A DNA stretch of 64,000 nucleotides from Solobacterium sp. (GTDB taxonomy: Bacteria > Bacillota_I > Bacilli_A > Erysipelotrichales > Erysipelotrichaceae): the NCBI GenBank assembly GCA_017430925.1, contig JAFRMA010000011.1, positions 1-64,000 of the forward strand, written 5' to 3'. The translations under genes were made by a program, and so were the position numbers. The notes beneath the pieces were generated by a model. The model was not told where the DNA came from. It did not search any database and saw only the letters and a program-made list of their open reading frames with translations. Positions 25,106-34,363 of the stretch are shown here, piece after piece; position 1 is the stretch's first letter, and every line of letters begins with the position of its first letter.

Positions 25106-26044
25106 TTACAGATAACCCAGCTGTCCCATTACCGTGATAAAGATCATGAACATCGGCAGGACAAAGAGCGTTGTCGAAAGGATACTCTGTGCCTGAAGTT
25201 CACCGTCACAGTGCATCTCCACCGTCATCGCGTATGAACTGACAGCTACCGGTCCGCCAAGCAGCACCAGCAGACTGATCAGAGCCACATCACGATACCC
25301 CATGAGTACTGCCCCGGTAAGACCGGTCAGAGGCACGATGACCAGACGCAGTATCGTAATCACACTGAGTAACTTCATATTCTCGCGTAGTGAACGGAAC
25401 TCAAACAGTCCGCCCATCACAAACAATGCCAGAGGTGTACACATCTTGTTTGTTGTAGTCAGGACATTCATTAAGATCCCCGGCAGTTTAAGCCCGGTAA
25501 CCTGTAGGATAACCCCCAGAATACTGGCAATGATCAGCGGATTCTTCAAGATCTTCAGCACGGTATGCTTCATATCCGCATGTTCACCGGAATAGTGCTC
25601 CAGCACAAGAATCGCGAGGAAGTTGAAGAACGGGACACTCCAGGACGCCAGGAACGAAGGAAGTCCCAGACTGCCGTCCCCGTAGATACTCTGAACGATC
25701 GGTATCCCGAGAATAATATAATTCGACCGGAACATGCACTGTACAATGACTCCCTTTTTCTTTTCATCAATCTTGACATTCCGCAGAAACAACATCGCCA
25801 ATAAGGCAAACCCAAGAAAGATTCCCAGACAATACACGCTCAGACGCAGATCCACGATCTTACTCAGATCTGCCTGGACAATATTCAGGAAAACATTCAA
25901 AGGAAGTAAAAGATGAAAGACAACCCAGTTAAAATCCTTAAAAGACTTCTGTGACACATATCCCTTTCTCTGGATAAGAATCCCCAGAAAGATCAATACC
26001 GTAATCGGCAAGATCGCATTTACCGCCACCAATAAACTATTCAT
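25106..26044 (-). CDS. AEC-family (auxin efflux carrier-like) transporter
   Basis: The 312-residue protein has about ten hydrophobic segments arranged as two repeats, with LPLNVFLNIVQ in the first half and GGPVAVSSYAMTVEM near residue 265 in the second, as in the bacterial AEC family (MleP, MdcF-like). These are secondary carriers of malate, malonate or similar organic anions. The start overlaps the end of the upstream YwaF-like gene by 8 bases, so both are co-translated. Substrate not predictable. Confidence 0.85.
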   Translation of the reverse strand: MNSLLVAVNAILPITVLIFLGILIQRKGYVSQKSFKDFNWVVFHLLLPLNVFLNIVQADLSKIVDLRLSVYCLGIFLGFALLAMLFLRNVKIDEKKKGVIVQCMFRSNYIILGIPIVQSIYGDGSLGLPSFLASWSVPFFNFLAILVLEHYSGEHADMKHTVLKILKNPLIIASILGVILQVTGLKLPGILMNVLTTTNKMCTPLALFVMGGLFEFRSLRENMKLLSVITILRLVIVPLTGLTGAVLMGYRDVALISLLVLLGGPVAVSSYAMTVEMHCDGELQAQSILSTTLFVLPMFMIFITVMGQLGYL

Positions 26045-26801
26045 GATTAGAATTATATTTCCTCAGAATCGTTTTATCAAACATAACAGATAACAGATAA
26101 TTCACAAGAATGATCATCCCGAGATAAACCACAATCTCCGGCAATATCCCCAGAACCCCTGCAATATCCGCAAATACCGGCTGACTCACCGGCATATACG
26201 GAGAAATATAGAACAAATTCGGCTGTTCCAGAGCAGGAAAGAATACATACGCGGAAATATTCAGCACTTCCGCAATACACGCACACCCCAGAAACAGCAC
26301 TGTACACCTGCGCATATCCATACATTTGCGCTTCTGCAGAACACGTAAAGCCAGCACACTCTGCAGGATCATGAACCCATGGTACAAGAATCCGTGCAGA
26401 CTTAACAACACCTGGATCCTTAACATATCCTGCGGGTACAACAGTGCCAGTACCGCCGCCATAAGCGAATACGTCGCCAGGAAGGACAACACGGTATTCT
26501 GTCTCTGTTCCCCGAGAAAAGGCAGAAGCGAGGATACATACATGGCGATGGAACATAACTGCCAAGGCAGATACCACAGCGATACCACCCCGTGATTCAC
26601 CACCGTCACACAGAACCACTGCTTGAACACTTCCAGCAGTACCATGATCCACCCGAGAACACCAATCATCCGGATCAATCTCTGTCCGGAATATCCCCGG
26701 CTGATCCTCCACACCAGAAAACCCGCAATACTGATCAAGATAAGCATTGCCAGATGGAAATAACCGTACATCTCCGGTACATGTTCAAAACACAGGTTCA
26801 T
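26037..26801 (-). CDS. YwaF-like integral membrane protein
   Basis: The 254-residue protein has about seven membrane helices and WYLPWQLCSIAMYVSSLLPF near residue 77, a pattern of the YwaF/TMEM164-like family (TIGR02206). Its function is unknown. The ATG at 26801 was chosen over GTG 26804. It overlaps the AEC transporter gene by 8 bases and lies 50 bases after the M28 peptidase terminator. Confidence 0.7.
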   Translation of the reverse strand: MNLCFEHVPEMYGYFHLAMLILISIAGFLVWRISRGYSGQRLIRMIGVLGWIMVLLEVFKQWFCVTVVNHGVVSLWYLPWQLCSIAMYVSSLLPFLGEQRQNTVLSFLATYSLMAAVLALLYPQDMLRIQVLLSLHGFLYHGFMILQSVLALRVLQKRKCMDMRRCTVLFLGCACIAEVLNISAYVFFPALEQPNLFYISPYMPVSQPVFADIAGVLGILPEIVVYLGMIILVNYLLSVMFDKTILRKYNSNHE

Positions 26802-26816
26802 CACCTGCAGTATACA

Positions 26817-26841
26817 AGAAAAGCAGGAGAATTTCTCCTGC
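26817..26841 (-). terminator. Terminator of the M28 peptidase gene
   Basis: GCAGGAGA and TCTCCTGC form an 8-base stem with a 3-base loop, followed by TTTTCTTG on the minus strand, 10 bases past the stop at 26851. Confidence 0.82.
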
Positions 26842-26850
26842 CTGACTTCG

Positions 26851-28173
26851 TTATTCGCTCTTTTCTGCTTTCTTCTTTCTCGGCTTACGCGCAGGTTTTT
26901 CTTCCTTAGCCTCTTCCGGTTTGCCTTCTCTCATCGCAAACATCTTTTTTCTTTCTTCGATCTGTTTTTCGACTTTTTCCGCAAACTTACGAGGTACCGG
27001 ATTGACCGCCGCATTGCCGATCTGTTCACCGAACTTCGCCGCAAAGCCAAGAGTTGTCATGAAGGAATCCGGGTCCAGACGATCCATGGTGTCGTGATGA
27101 TTGTGGATCTCCGCGCCGCCTCTCGGAGCTAATCTCGCAAATGTACAGGACGGTACACCGGCACTCGCGAAACTGCTGGAATCCGATGCGTACATGCCTA
27201 ATTCCGCATTCAGAGGGAAACCTTCCACCTTTGCCAGATGTTCAATCACATGCATGGTCTCCTCACTGCAGGAACAACATACATGTTCATAACCAAGGGT
27301 AACACCTGTCATATCAAAGTTGATCTCAAAGATATAATCCTTCAGTTCATCCTTGTGCTGTTCACAATACTTACGGGAACCGACAAGTCCGATCTCTTCA
27401 CTTCCGCAGCAGATAAACTTCATCGTTCTTCTGGGACGATGTTCATTGAAGTAATGCATCAGCTCAATGACGGTTACCGCACCTGTACCGTTATCCCACG
27501 CACCCGGAGAATACGGAACGGAGTCGTAATGACCACTGAACGCGACAACCTCATTCTTCAGATCTGTACCTTCAATCGTCGCCACAACATTTCTGGAAGT
27601 ACCTTTAACTTCCTCTGTCTTTAGCACAAGACGTACTTTTTCCGGATGAGAACGAATCAGTTCTTCCGCGTCACACATATGGATCTTGATTCCGGGAATC
27701 TCCTGGGAAGGCCCAAACGCGTTGGAAGGACGCAGTTCATGACGAATACTTTCTTCTTCATAGATATTCCCTGCCAGCAGGATATATCCCAGAGCACCCT
27801 TCTCTTTTAACTTCTTCACCAGATCCGGCATCACTCTGCCCTGTACCATGACGATCTTGCCTTCAATATCCGTCAGGTTGGCATCCATACCGTTCTCAAT
27901 ATACTTGAAACCACCGACAATACCCTCATCCGGTGTACTCGCTGTCTTACCGATACCGATAACAGGATATTCACGATATTCCGGCTCCAGGACTTCCAGA
28001 CTGACCTTACTGATCTCAGCACCTTCAATCTCAAATTCCTCAATGACCGCAGGAACACCGGCATCCTGACAAACCTTCAGGAAGATCTCCGCTGCCCTCT
28101 TCTCATCATCCGATCCGGAAATACGCACAAAACTGATCTCATTCAATAATTTCCAAGCTCTTTCTTTATTCAT
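26851..28173 (-). CDS. M28-family zinc aminopeptidase
   Basis: The 440-residue protein has a PA-type insert (about 90-180) and an M28 catalytic domain: VAFSGHYDSVPYSPGAWDNG carries the first His and Asp zinc ligands, CCGSEEIGLVGSRKY the catalytic and ligand Glu pair, NFDMTGVT the next Asp, and EIHNHHDTMD the last His. No signal peptide is visible, so it is probably cytoplasmic. The tail (about 410-440) is a Lys/Glu/Pro-rich basic extension ending in KKKAEKSE. ATG 28173 is used because GAGGTATGACA places the ribosome-binding site at a proper distance; the ATG at 28179 is too close. Confidence 0.87.
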   Translation of the reverse strand: MNKERAWKLLNEISFVRISGSDDEKRAAEIFLKVCQDAGVPAVIEEFEIEGAEISKVSLEVLEPEYREYPVIGIGKTASTPDEGIVGGFKYIENGMDANLTDIEGKIVMVQGRVMPDLVKKLKEKGALGYILLAGNIYEEESIRHELRPSNAFGPSQEIPGIKIHMCDAEELIRSHPEKVRLVLKTEEVKGTSRNVVATIEGTDLKNEVVAFSGHYDSVPYSPGAWDNGTGAVTVIELMHYFNEHRPRRTMKFICCGSEEIGLVGSRKYCEQHKDELKDYIFEINFDMTGVTLGYEHVCCSCSEETMHVIEHLAKVEGFPLNAELGMYASDSSSFASAGVPSCTFARLAPRGGAEIHNHHDTMDRLDPDSFMTTLGFAAKFGEQIGNAAVNPVPRKFAEKVEKQIEERKKMFAMREGKPEEAKEEKPARKPRKKKAEKSE

Positions 28174-28267
28174 TGTCATACCTCTTTTACTTAATAAGGA
28201 TTATACCTTCAACTATTCATATCATCAAATATTAATTCATGGATATCCGTATGACCCGGGATATAAA

Positions 28268-28297
28268 TTGACTAGTCTGTACACAGACACCTACAAT
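28268..28297 (+). promoter_or_regulatory. Promoter with palindromic operator in its spacer
   Basis: TTGACT (28268-28273) and TACAAT (28292-28297) are separated by 18 bases. The spacer contains the perfect inverted repeat GTCTGT-AC-ACAGAC (28275-28288). A regulator bound here would block the polymerase. The downstream gene starts at 28328 after AGAAGGAGATC. Confidence 0.65.
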
Positions 28298-28327
28298 AGT
28301 GTTAAAGAACAGAAGGAGATCATAATC

Positions 28328-28609
28328 ATGGCAGATTTATCCGGCAGTAAATATCTTGGTGTATGGAAAGGTGTTTCTGTGTCCTTACTGGGCAGGACAG
28401 AAGCACTTACCGTTGAAAACATCCTTACACTGAACGTTGACGGTACAGCAACATACACATCCCCGGATGAAACAAGAGAGTATACGTGGAAAGAAACCCA
28501 CTATGGGGTATTCCTTGACGGCAAGTCCGATCTGAAACTCACCGAGGATGGTGGAATGCTGAAGACCAGAGTCTTTGGATTTGTTACACTGAACTTTGAA
28601 AAACAATAA
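28328..28609 (+). CDS. Small protein of unknown function, lipocalin-like strand pattern
   Basis: The 93-residue protein starts MADLSGSKYLGVWKGVSVSL and alternates short beta strands (ALTVENILTLNVDGTATYTS, YTWKETHYGVFLDG, LKLTEDGGMLKTRVFG). This recalls small Firmicutes beta-barrel proteins with a GVWK start, but I cannot name the family firmly. ATG 28328 is chosen because GAAGGAGATCATAATC is upstream; the frame is open to 28268. It has its own promoter and a perfect terminator, so it is a single-gene unit. Confidence 0.75.
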   Translation: MADLSGSKYLGVWKGVSVSLLGRTEALTVENILTLNVDGTATYTSPDETREYTWKETHYGVFLDGKSDLKLTEDGGMLKTRVFGFVTLNFEKQ

Positions 28610-28643
28610 GTATCTGACTGACAATTAAGTCAACTGATGACAA

Positions 28644-28676
28644 GCAGAGTATCTCCGGAGATACTCTGCTTTTCTT
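28644..28676 (+). terminator. Terminator of the small 93-residue protein gene
   Basis: A perfect 26-base palindrome (arms GCAGAGTATCTCC and GGAGATACTCTGC, 28644-28669) followed by TTTTCTT. Confidence 0.9.
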
Positions 28677-28682
28677 GTACAG

Positions 28683-28704
28683 AAAAGGGTGCCTAACAGC
28701 ACCC
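28683..28704 (-). terminator. Terminator of the sugar operon
   Basis: GGGTGC and GCACCC pair around a 6-base loop; on the minus strand the stem leads into TTTTCTG. It lies 24 bases past the kinase stop. Confidence 0.72.
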
Positions 28705-28727
28705 CGTGTTTCTAACACTATATCCGC

Positions 28728-30326
28728 TTACCAGTCTACCGCCTTGATCGCAGCTTTCTCAATCTCCAAGCCTGCCAGATAATGTTTTGTGAATTCCTCG
28801 AAGCCTTTCACTTCTTCCGGATCCGGTTCCACCGCATCACCGGTCAGCCCCGCGAATACACGCTGATCCAGATATTCTTCCAGCTTTCCGTTCTGTTTAC
28901 CGTCTGCCATATATGCAGCCAGTAAGGCAATACCCCAGGCACCGCCCTCAGACGCTGTCGCCATCACGGTTACCGGTGTATTCACTGCCGCAGCCAGCAC
29001 CTTCTGCATGACTACCGGCGTCTTGAACAATCCGCCGTGTCCCATGATCCGGTCCAGCTTTACGCCTTCATCCTTCAACAGGATATCCATGCCCAACTTT
29101 ACCGCCCCAAGTGAAGTATACAGATTCACCTTGAAGAAGTTCGCCAGGTTGAAGTTACTCTGCGGTGTACGCACAAACAACGGACGACCTTCATTGATAA
29201 ACGTGATATTCTCTCCGGAATAATACCCGTAGGATAATAACCCGCCGCAGTCCGGATCTCCGGTCATGGAGTGTGTATACAGTTTGCCGAACAACGTACC
29301 CATGTCCGCTTCCACACCCATCAGATCACAGAACTCCTTGAACAAGCCAACCCATGCATTCAGATCCGAAGTACCGTTATTCGCATGTGACATCGCTACC
29401 GGGAAACCTGACGGTGTCGTCACCATATCGATCTCCCGATACAGTTTGCTTAACTGATGCTCCAGCACTACCATCGCGAAGTTACTGGTGCCGGCAGACA
29501 GATTCCCTGTACGCGGAGCTACGGAATTCGTTGCGGTCATGCCTGTACCGGCATCACCTTCCGGCGGACACAGAGGAATACCAGGACGAAGATTTCCGCT
29601 GTCGTCCAGCAGCGCGGCACCCGCTTCGGTCAGTACACCGGCAGGATCACCGGCGGTCAGTACCTTCGGGAAGACTTCTCTCAGATGAATCTGCGGATAT
29701 CCCGCATCGGATACCATCTTGTCGAAGATCTCCACCATGGATGTATTGTAATCCAGTGTATCGGAATCTATCGGGAACATCCCTGCCGCATCACCTACAC
29801 CGATGACCTTCTGCCCGGTCAGTTTATAGTGCATATACGCGGCCAGAGTGAATACACTTGCGACATTCTGCACATGTGGCTCTTTGTCCAGCATACGCTG
29901 ATACAGATGCGCAGCCGACCAGCGCAGAGGAATGTTGAAATTCAGCGCTTCCGTCAGGGCATCCGCAGCCTGTGTGGTATTGGTATTTCTCCAGGTCTGG
30001 AAACGCGCAATCTGATGATCATCCTTGTCCAGGGCAATATACCCGTGCATCATTGCGCTGATCCCGATTGCCCCGAACGTTACCGGGGTAACACCATACT
30101 TCTCTTCCACTTCCTGACGCAGACTCCGGTAACACGCACGCATTCCCTTATCCGCATCTTCCAGAGCATAGGTCCATACTCCATCTACCAGGGAATTCTC
30201 CCACTCATAACCACCGGTAGCCAGCACATTGCCATCGTAGTCAATCAGAACACCCTTGATCCGGGTAGAACCGAACTCAATACCTAAAGCAGTCTTACCC
30301 TGCTCAATCAACTCTCTCGCATCCAT
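28728..30326 (-). CDS. FGGY-family carbohydrate kinase
   Basis: From ATG 30326 the protein has 532 residues. The N-terminal phosphate-binding loop is LGIEFGSTRIKGVLID, the second-domain ATP site shows GTSNFAM (about 290-300) and GHGGLFKTP (about 430), and TASEGGAWGIALLAAY is the adenosine motif. Such kinases phosphorylate ketoses or polyols, such as xylulose, ribulose or fuculose. It is the last gene of the sugar operon, 26 bases after the SDR gene. An upstream open frame (to 30497) overlaps the SDR gene and is rejected because GGAGGTACATGT precedes ATG 30326. The exact substrate is unknown. Confidence 0.87.
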   Translation of the reverse strand: MDARELIEQGKTALGIEFGSTRIKGVLIDYDGNVLATGGYEWENSLVDGVWTYALEDADKGMRACYRSLRQEVEEKYGVTPVTFGAIGISAMMHGYIALDKDDHQIARFQTWRNTNTTQAADALTEALNFNIPLRWSAAHLYQRMLDKEPHVQNVASVFTLAAYMHYKLTGQKVIGVGDAAGMFPIDSDTLDYNTSMVEIFDKMVSDAGYPQIHLREVFPKVLTAGDPAGVLTEAGAALLDDSGNLRPGIPLCPPEGDAGTGMTATNSVAPRTGNLSAGTSNFAMVVLEHQLSKLYREIDMVTTPSGFPVAMSHANNGTSDLNAWVGLFKEFCDLMGVEADMGTLFGKLYTHSMTGDPDCGGLLSYGYYSGENITFINEGRPLFVRTPQSNFNLANFFKVNLYTSLGAVKLGMDILLKDEGVKLDRIMGHGGLFKTPVVMQKVLAAAVNTPVTVMATASEGGAWGIALLAAYMADGKQNGKLEEYLDQRVFAGLTGDAVEPDPEEVKGFEEFTKHYLAGLEIEKAAIKAVDW

Positions 30327-30351
30327 ACATGTACCTCCGTACAAGGGAATA

Positions 30352-31128
30352 TTAGAAGCACGTAAACGCGCCGTCAACGATAAAATCTGATCCTGTGGTA
30401 AATCCGGCTGCATCACCTGCCAGATATACACAGACTGCCTGTAATTCTTCCGGCATACCGAGTCTTCCCATCGGAGCCATCGCATTCCACTGCGCAATCA
30501 GCGGCTGTAAGGTCGGAGAACTTAAAGTCAGATCTGTACCGATATATCCCGGAGAAAGACTGTTTACACGTACACCACGCTTTGCCCACTCTATAGCCAG
30601 TGACTTGGTCAGCTGGATAACACCAGCCTTGGACGCATTATATGCACACTGCGGCTGCGGCACATTGACGATATGCGCGGACATACTTGCGGTATTGATG
30701 ATACTTCCGCCGCCGTTCGCCAGCATATATCTTCCGGCAATCGTATCGGTCAGGAATACACTGTTCAGGTTTACATCAATATTCTTTGTCCACTGTTCAT
30801 ATGTCATGGTCTCCGCAGGCTCATTGATACAGATCCCGGCATTCGCGTGACAGAAGTCCAGACCACCCAGTTGTCTGACAACCTCATCCACCATTGCCTG
30901 TACATCACTCTCTTTTGTCACATCACACTTGATCGCAATGACCTTACGTCCGGTCGCTTCCGCAATCTCCGCAGCTGTCTTTTCCGCTGTTTCCAGATCG
31001 ATGTCAACGATCGCCACATCCGCGCCTGCTTCCGCAAACGCTGTCGCTGTGCACTTACCGATACCACGTGCTCCGCCTGTTACGAATCCCTTTTTGCCGT
31101 CAAGACGCATTTTTTCAATAATACCCAT
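30352..31128 (-). CDS. Short-chain dehydrogenase/reductase
   Basis: The 258-residue protein is a classical SDR: NAD(P)-binding TGGARGIG (about residues 15-22), NADH-selective Asp in VAIVDIDLE, NAG in HANAGI, catalytic Ser in INTASMSA, YxxxK as YNASKAG, and a C terminus typical of the family. In this operon it probably oxidises a sugar alcohol or acts on a keto-sugar. ATG 31128 was chosen over a TTG start 9 bases earlier because ACGGAGGATTGCACACA precedes it. Confidence 0.88.
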   Translation of the reverse strand: MGIIEKMRLDGKKGFVTGGARGIGKCTATAFAEAGADVAIVDIDLETAEKTAAEIAEATGRKVIAIKCDVTKESDVQAMVDEVVRQLGGLDFCHANAGICINEPAETMTYEQWTKNIDVNLNSVFLTDTIAGRYMLANGGGSIINTASMSAHIVNVPQPQCAYNASKAGVIQLTKSLAIEWAKRGVRVNSLSPGYIGTDLTLSSPTLQPLIAQWNAMAPMGRLGMPEELQAVCVYLAGDAAGFTTGSDFIVDGAFTCF

Positions 31129-31238
31129 TGTGTGCAATCCTCCGTTTCTGTTCTTTCTATCCGCACATAATCAATACATAGAATGGTACCCCGGGAAATG
31201 ATTCAGGATACCATTTAGATTTGTACAATTACAGATGA

Positions 31239-33254
31239 TTATAGAATCTGGTTGAATTCCAGTTTCTCGTTGTTAGGTCCGACAATGGTGAAGAACTTCA
31301 CCCCGTTGGCATAGTACGGAAGATATACCGGACCGTCTTCTCCTTCCGCAAATGTATATCCTGCAGCCTTTACCGCTTCATACACCTTGTCAATATCCCT
31401 GACATTCATGGCGATATGATCCCAGGCACCCCATACCGGATGAACCTGATCGGAAGTATAGGTTTCAATCACTACTTCATTCAGCCGCAGGAACGCGCAT
31501 TCCCTGTCTGTTGCCTTCCAGTCAATGGTAAATCCTAAACCCTCATAGAATGCCAAAGTCTCAATAAAGTGATCTGTAGGTAAGCCAAGATGCTGGATAT
31601 TGGTAACTTGTTCACGCATCTTTCCGGTAAATGTCTCTTTTCCCCAGAGATATTTCTTCAGGACTTCACGTACAGCACCGGGACCTTCGATTTCTTCCCT
31701 GAACATTTCTTCAATCTTACTTCCGATACCGGATTCATACAGGTCACTGCCGAAGATATTCGCGTTGGATAATACAGGTTTCAGCTTCTCACCAACCTCT
31801 TCCGGGTGACCCAGACGGAAATTCTTCTGCATGTAGTCCCAGATCTCCTTACCACGGGGATCCGGCGCCAGTTCAAACGCGTTCCCCTGATCATCTACCG
31901 CAAGCATATATCTCAGCCAGCCGGTAATTGCCAGAGGCAATGCCACAAGTTTCTCTGCTGTACCATACTTCTGTACATACGCCTTGATCGTCTCACCGAA
32001 ACGGATACCCACCATCTGTGAAATATCCACGGAAATACGCTGAGAAGTATCTCCCAGATACTTGTTCGGGAATCTCTCGGTAAACAGTTCATCCAGGAAT
32101 TCTGTCGGAGACAAGATCTCCGGATCCGGCACAACATCCATACCTTCCACATAACTGACACGTCTTGCCAGTTCTGCCAGTTCCGGATCAAACATTCCAT
32201 CCGCGAAGTATTCATACCCCAGCAGACAATCATATGTAGTCAAAGCAGTATGTACAGGATTCAGACATACCGTGACCTTCATCCGTTCCGACTTGTTTAC
32301 GGTCTCACGGTCAGTCATGTATACACCGGCGTTTTCCAGCGGCGGTCTGCCGTTGGGGAAACGATCTTCCACCACCAGGTACTGCGGACCTTCCGCGTTC
32401 ACAAACGGGGCGATAAACGTATGCTTGGAAGTAACCACAGGCATCATGTTCTCAAGCCCACGCGCTTCCAGATCTCCGGCAATCTCTTCGCTTGGTCTCG
32501 GGGTGATCTTATCGATCATTGTCCAGGGGAATGACACCTGATCCTCATCGGAAATAAACGACATATACTCCGGCGTTACCTTCCCCTGACGATACCACTC
32601 ACCGGCAACTTCCAGCACCGCATTACGCAGCGTTTCCCCGTTACGTGAACAGTTATCCATCGATACCAGCGCCAGCGGTGTTCCGCCTGCCTCAAAGCGT
32701 TCCTTCAGCATTGCGGCCAGGATCGCCGGCACACTGCTTACTGTTGCCGGACCCTGTTCGATATCCTTCAGGACAAACGGATAATACGCACCGTTTTCAT
32801 CCTTCAGCGCATACCCTTTCTCGGTAATGGTAAAGGTTACCATCTGCAGGGTAGGACTGCGGAAGATCTCTTTCAGACGTTTCCAGCACTCCGGGCAGGA
32901 CGCATCCGCTCTTACCGCTTCACCGAACACCCCGATCACCTTGCGGTCTACGGTTCCATCCGCATGCAGGATCACATTCAGGGAAAGATTATCATACGGT
33001 GTATAGATCTTATCCAGAACTTCATAGTCAAAACTCTCAACACAGGTGATACCACTCTCCATCAGACCGTTTTCCACCAGCTGATCCGCAATACTGCCGT
33101 TAAATACCCGGAAGATATTCCCGATCCCGAAATGGACCCATACCGGATTCTGTCTGGTTTTTTCCGCCAGCACTTCGGGATCATATCCCGGAAGCCTGAT
33201 ATCTGCCTGGGCGAATGCTTCTCTATCTTTGATTCCCGCAAATGTCAGTTTCAT
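31239..33254 (-). CDS. Mannitol-dehydrogenase-family protein fused to a VOC/glyoxalase domain
   Basis: The 671-residue protein is two proteins in one. Residues 1 to about 540 are a polyol dehydrogenase of the MtlD/UxaB/UxuB long-chain family, with HFGIGNIFRVF near the start (Rossmann motif) and the conserved SKHTFIAPFVN-like and ERMKVTVCLNPVHTAL (KxxxxNxxHS-type active site) segments. Residues 550-671 form a VOC domain, beginning NIQHLGLPTDHFIETLAFYE and ending NNEKLEFNQIL, as in lactoylglutathione lyase-like or epimerase-like proteins. The MDH part would oxidise a sugar alcohol or acid; the VOC part may act on the product. The joined frame is intact and has no internal start signal that I can see. 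Confidence 0.85.
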   Translation of the reverse strand: MKLTFAGIKDREAFAQADIRLPGYDPEVLAEKTRQNPVWVHFGIGNIFRVFNGSIADQLVENGLMESGITCVESFDYEVLDKIYTPYDNLSLNVILHADGTVDRKVIGVFGEAVRADASCPECWKRLKEIFRSPTLQMVTFTITEKGYALKDENGAYYPFVLKDIEQGPATVSSVPAILAAMLKERFEAGGTPLALVSMDNCSRNGETLRNAVLEVAGEWYRQGKVTPEYMSFISDEDQVSFPWTMIDKITPRPSEEIAGDLEARGLENMMPVVTSKHTFIAPFVNAEGPQYLVVEDRFPNGRPPLENAGVYMTDRETVNKSERMKVTVCLNPVHTALTTYDCLLGYEYFADGMFDPELAELARRVSYVEGMDVVPDPEILSPTEFLDELFTERFPNKYLGDTSQRISVDISQMVGIRFGETIKAYVQKYGTAEKLVALPLAITGWLRYMLAVDDQGNAFELAPDPRGKEIWDYMQKNFRLGHPEEVGEKLKPVLSNANIFGSDLYESGIGSKIEEMFREEIEGPGAVREVLKKYLWGKETFTGKMREQVTNIQHLGLPTDHFIETLAFYEGLGFTIDWKATDRECAFLRLNEVVIETYTSDQVHPVWGAWDHIAMNVRDIDKVYEAVKAAGYTFAEGEDGPVYLPYYANGVKFFTIVGPNNEKLEFNQIL

Positions 33255-33274
33255 ATACACCCCTTAATTGAGTT

Positions 33275-34348
33275 TTACTCTCCGTCTGTTTCTTCCGTAT
33301 CAACATCGATGAGTACTTTCATCGTCGTCTCACGATTCATTTCAATATACTTATATGCCGCAAGATATTCTGTAAACTTGAAATGCTTTGTCTGTAACGG
33401 CTTCAGGACGATCTTTCCTTCATTGACCAGACGGATCGCATCCACATAGTCTTCATGTCTGTACATCATGGTCGTATCCAGGTCTAATTCATGATCGTTC
33501 AGGGTAAACAAATCTACTGTCGCCGGTCCCGCAAACACTGCTACGAGGATGATCTTGGAACCCTTACGGGCATACTTGATCGCCTGTCCCATGGTGGTAT
33601 TATTACCGGCACAGTCGTAGATCACATCTGCCTTATCCGGTCCGAAGCACTCAACCAGCGCTTCCCCGAAATTCTGTTTTTTCGTGTTGACCGCATAGTC
33701 TACACCGCATTTCTTTGCCAGATCCAGACGATAGTCAGAGATATCCGTAATGAGTACTTCTGCCGCGCCTAAAGCCTTGCAGGTCTGCGCCAGGAGGATA
33801 CCGATCGGTCCGCAGCCAAGGATTGCTACCTTACTGCCTTCCAGTTCCGGGAATCTTTTTGCCGCATGTACGGTAACTGCCAGTGGTTCGATCATCGCGC
33901 CGTCCGCATACGTCATCTCATCCGGCAGCGGTGTAACCTTGGTCTTACTGACACAGAAATATTCACTTGCCATACCTGTGGTCTGGAAACCCATGACCTT
34001 CAGATTCTCACACAGGTTATACTTCCCGTGACGGCACGGATAGCACTCTCCGCATACGACCTGAGGTTCTACCGTAACCTTCTGCCCGACATGGAATTCT
34101 TCGCATCCCTCGCCAAGCTTACAGATCTGTCCGGAGACTTCATGTCCCTGGGTAACCGGGTATCCTGTACCGGAGTGTTCCCCGTAATACACGTGGATAT
34201 CACTGCCGCAGATACCGATTCTCTTCATCTTGATCAGTACTTCACCTTCCTTAGGCTCCGGAATCTCAATATCACGGAAGATGATCTCTGCTGGTTCCGC
34301 AGTTCCCTGCGCAGGTTTTAACATTACCTGTTGTTTCATCAATGCCAT
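33275..34348 (-). CDS. Zinc-dependent medium-chain alcohol/polyol dehydrogenase
   Basis: The 357-residue protein has the catalytic zinc site C in RIGICGSDIHVYYGEH and GHEVSG, structural zinc cysteines in VVCGECYPCRHGKYNLCENL, and the coenzyme loop AILGCGPIGILLA (GxGxxG). The layout matches sorbitol/xylitol dehydrogenases. In the operon it would oxidise the imported polyol at a secondary alcohol. It is followed by the MDH-VOC gene at 20 bases. ATG 34348 is chosen over 34354 because of spacing from GAGGAGA. Confidence 0.88.
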   Translation of the reverse strand: MALMKQQVMLKPAQGTAEPAEIIFRDIEIPEPKEGEVLIKMKRIGICGSDIHVYYGEHSGTGYPVTQGHEVSGQICKLGEGCEEFHVGQKVTVEPQVVCGECYPCRHGKYNLCENLKVMGFQTTGMASEYFCVSKTKVTPLPDEMTYADGAMIEPLAVTVHAAKRFPELEGSKVAILGCGPIGILLAQTCKALGAAEVLITDISDYRLDLAKKCGVDYAVNTKKQNFGEALVECFGPDKADVIYDCAGNNTTMGQAIKYARKGSKIILVAVFAGPATVDLFTLNDHELDLDTTMMYRHEDYVDAIRLVNEGKIVLKPLQTKHFKFTEYLAAYKYIEMNRETTMKVLIDVDTEETDGE

Positions 34349-34363
34349 ATACATTCTCCTCTA

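Noticed and set aside
26077-26712. 211-codon minus-strand frame inside the YwaF-like gene
   Set aside because: An alternative frame of the YwaF-like membrane protein gene without a start signal.
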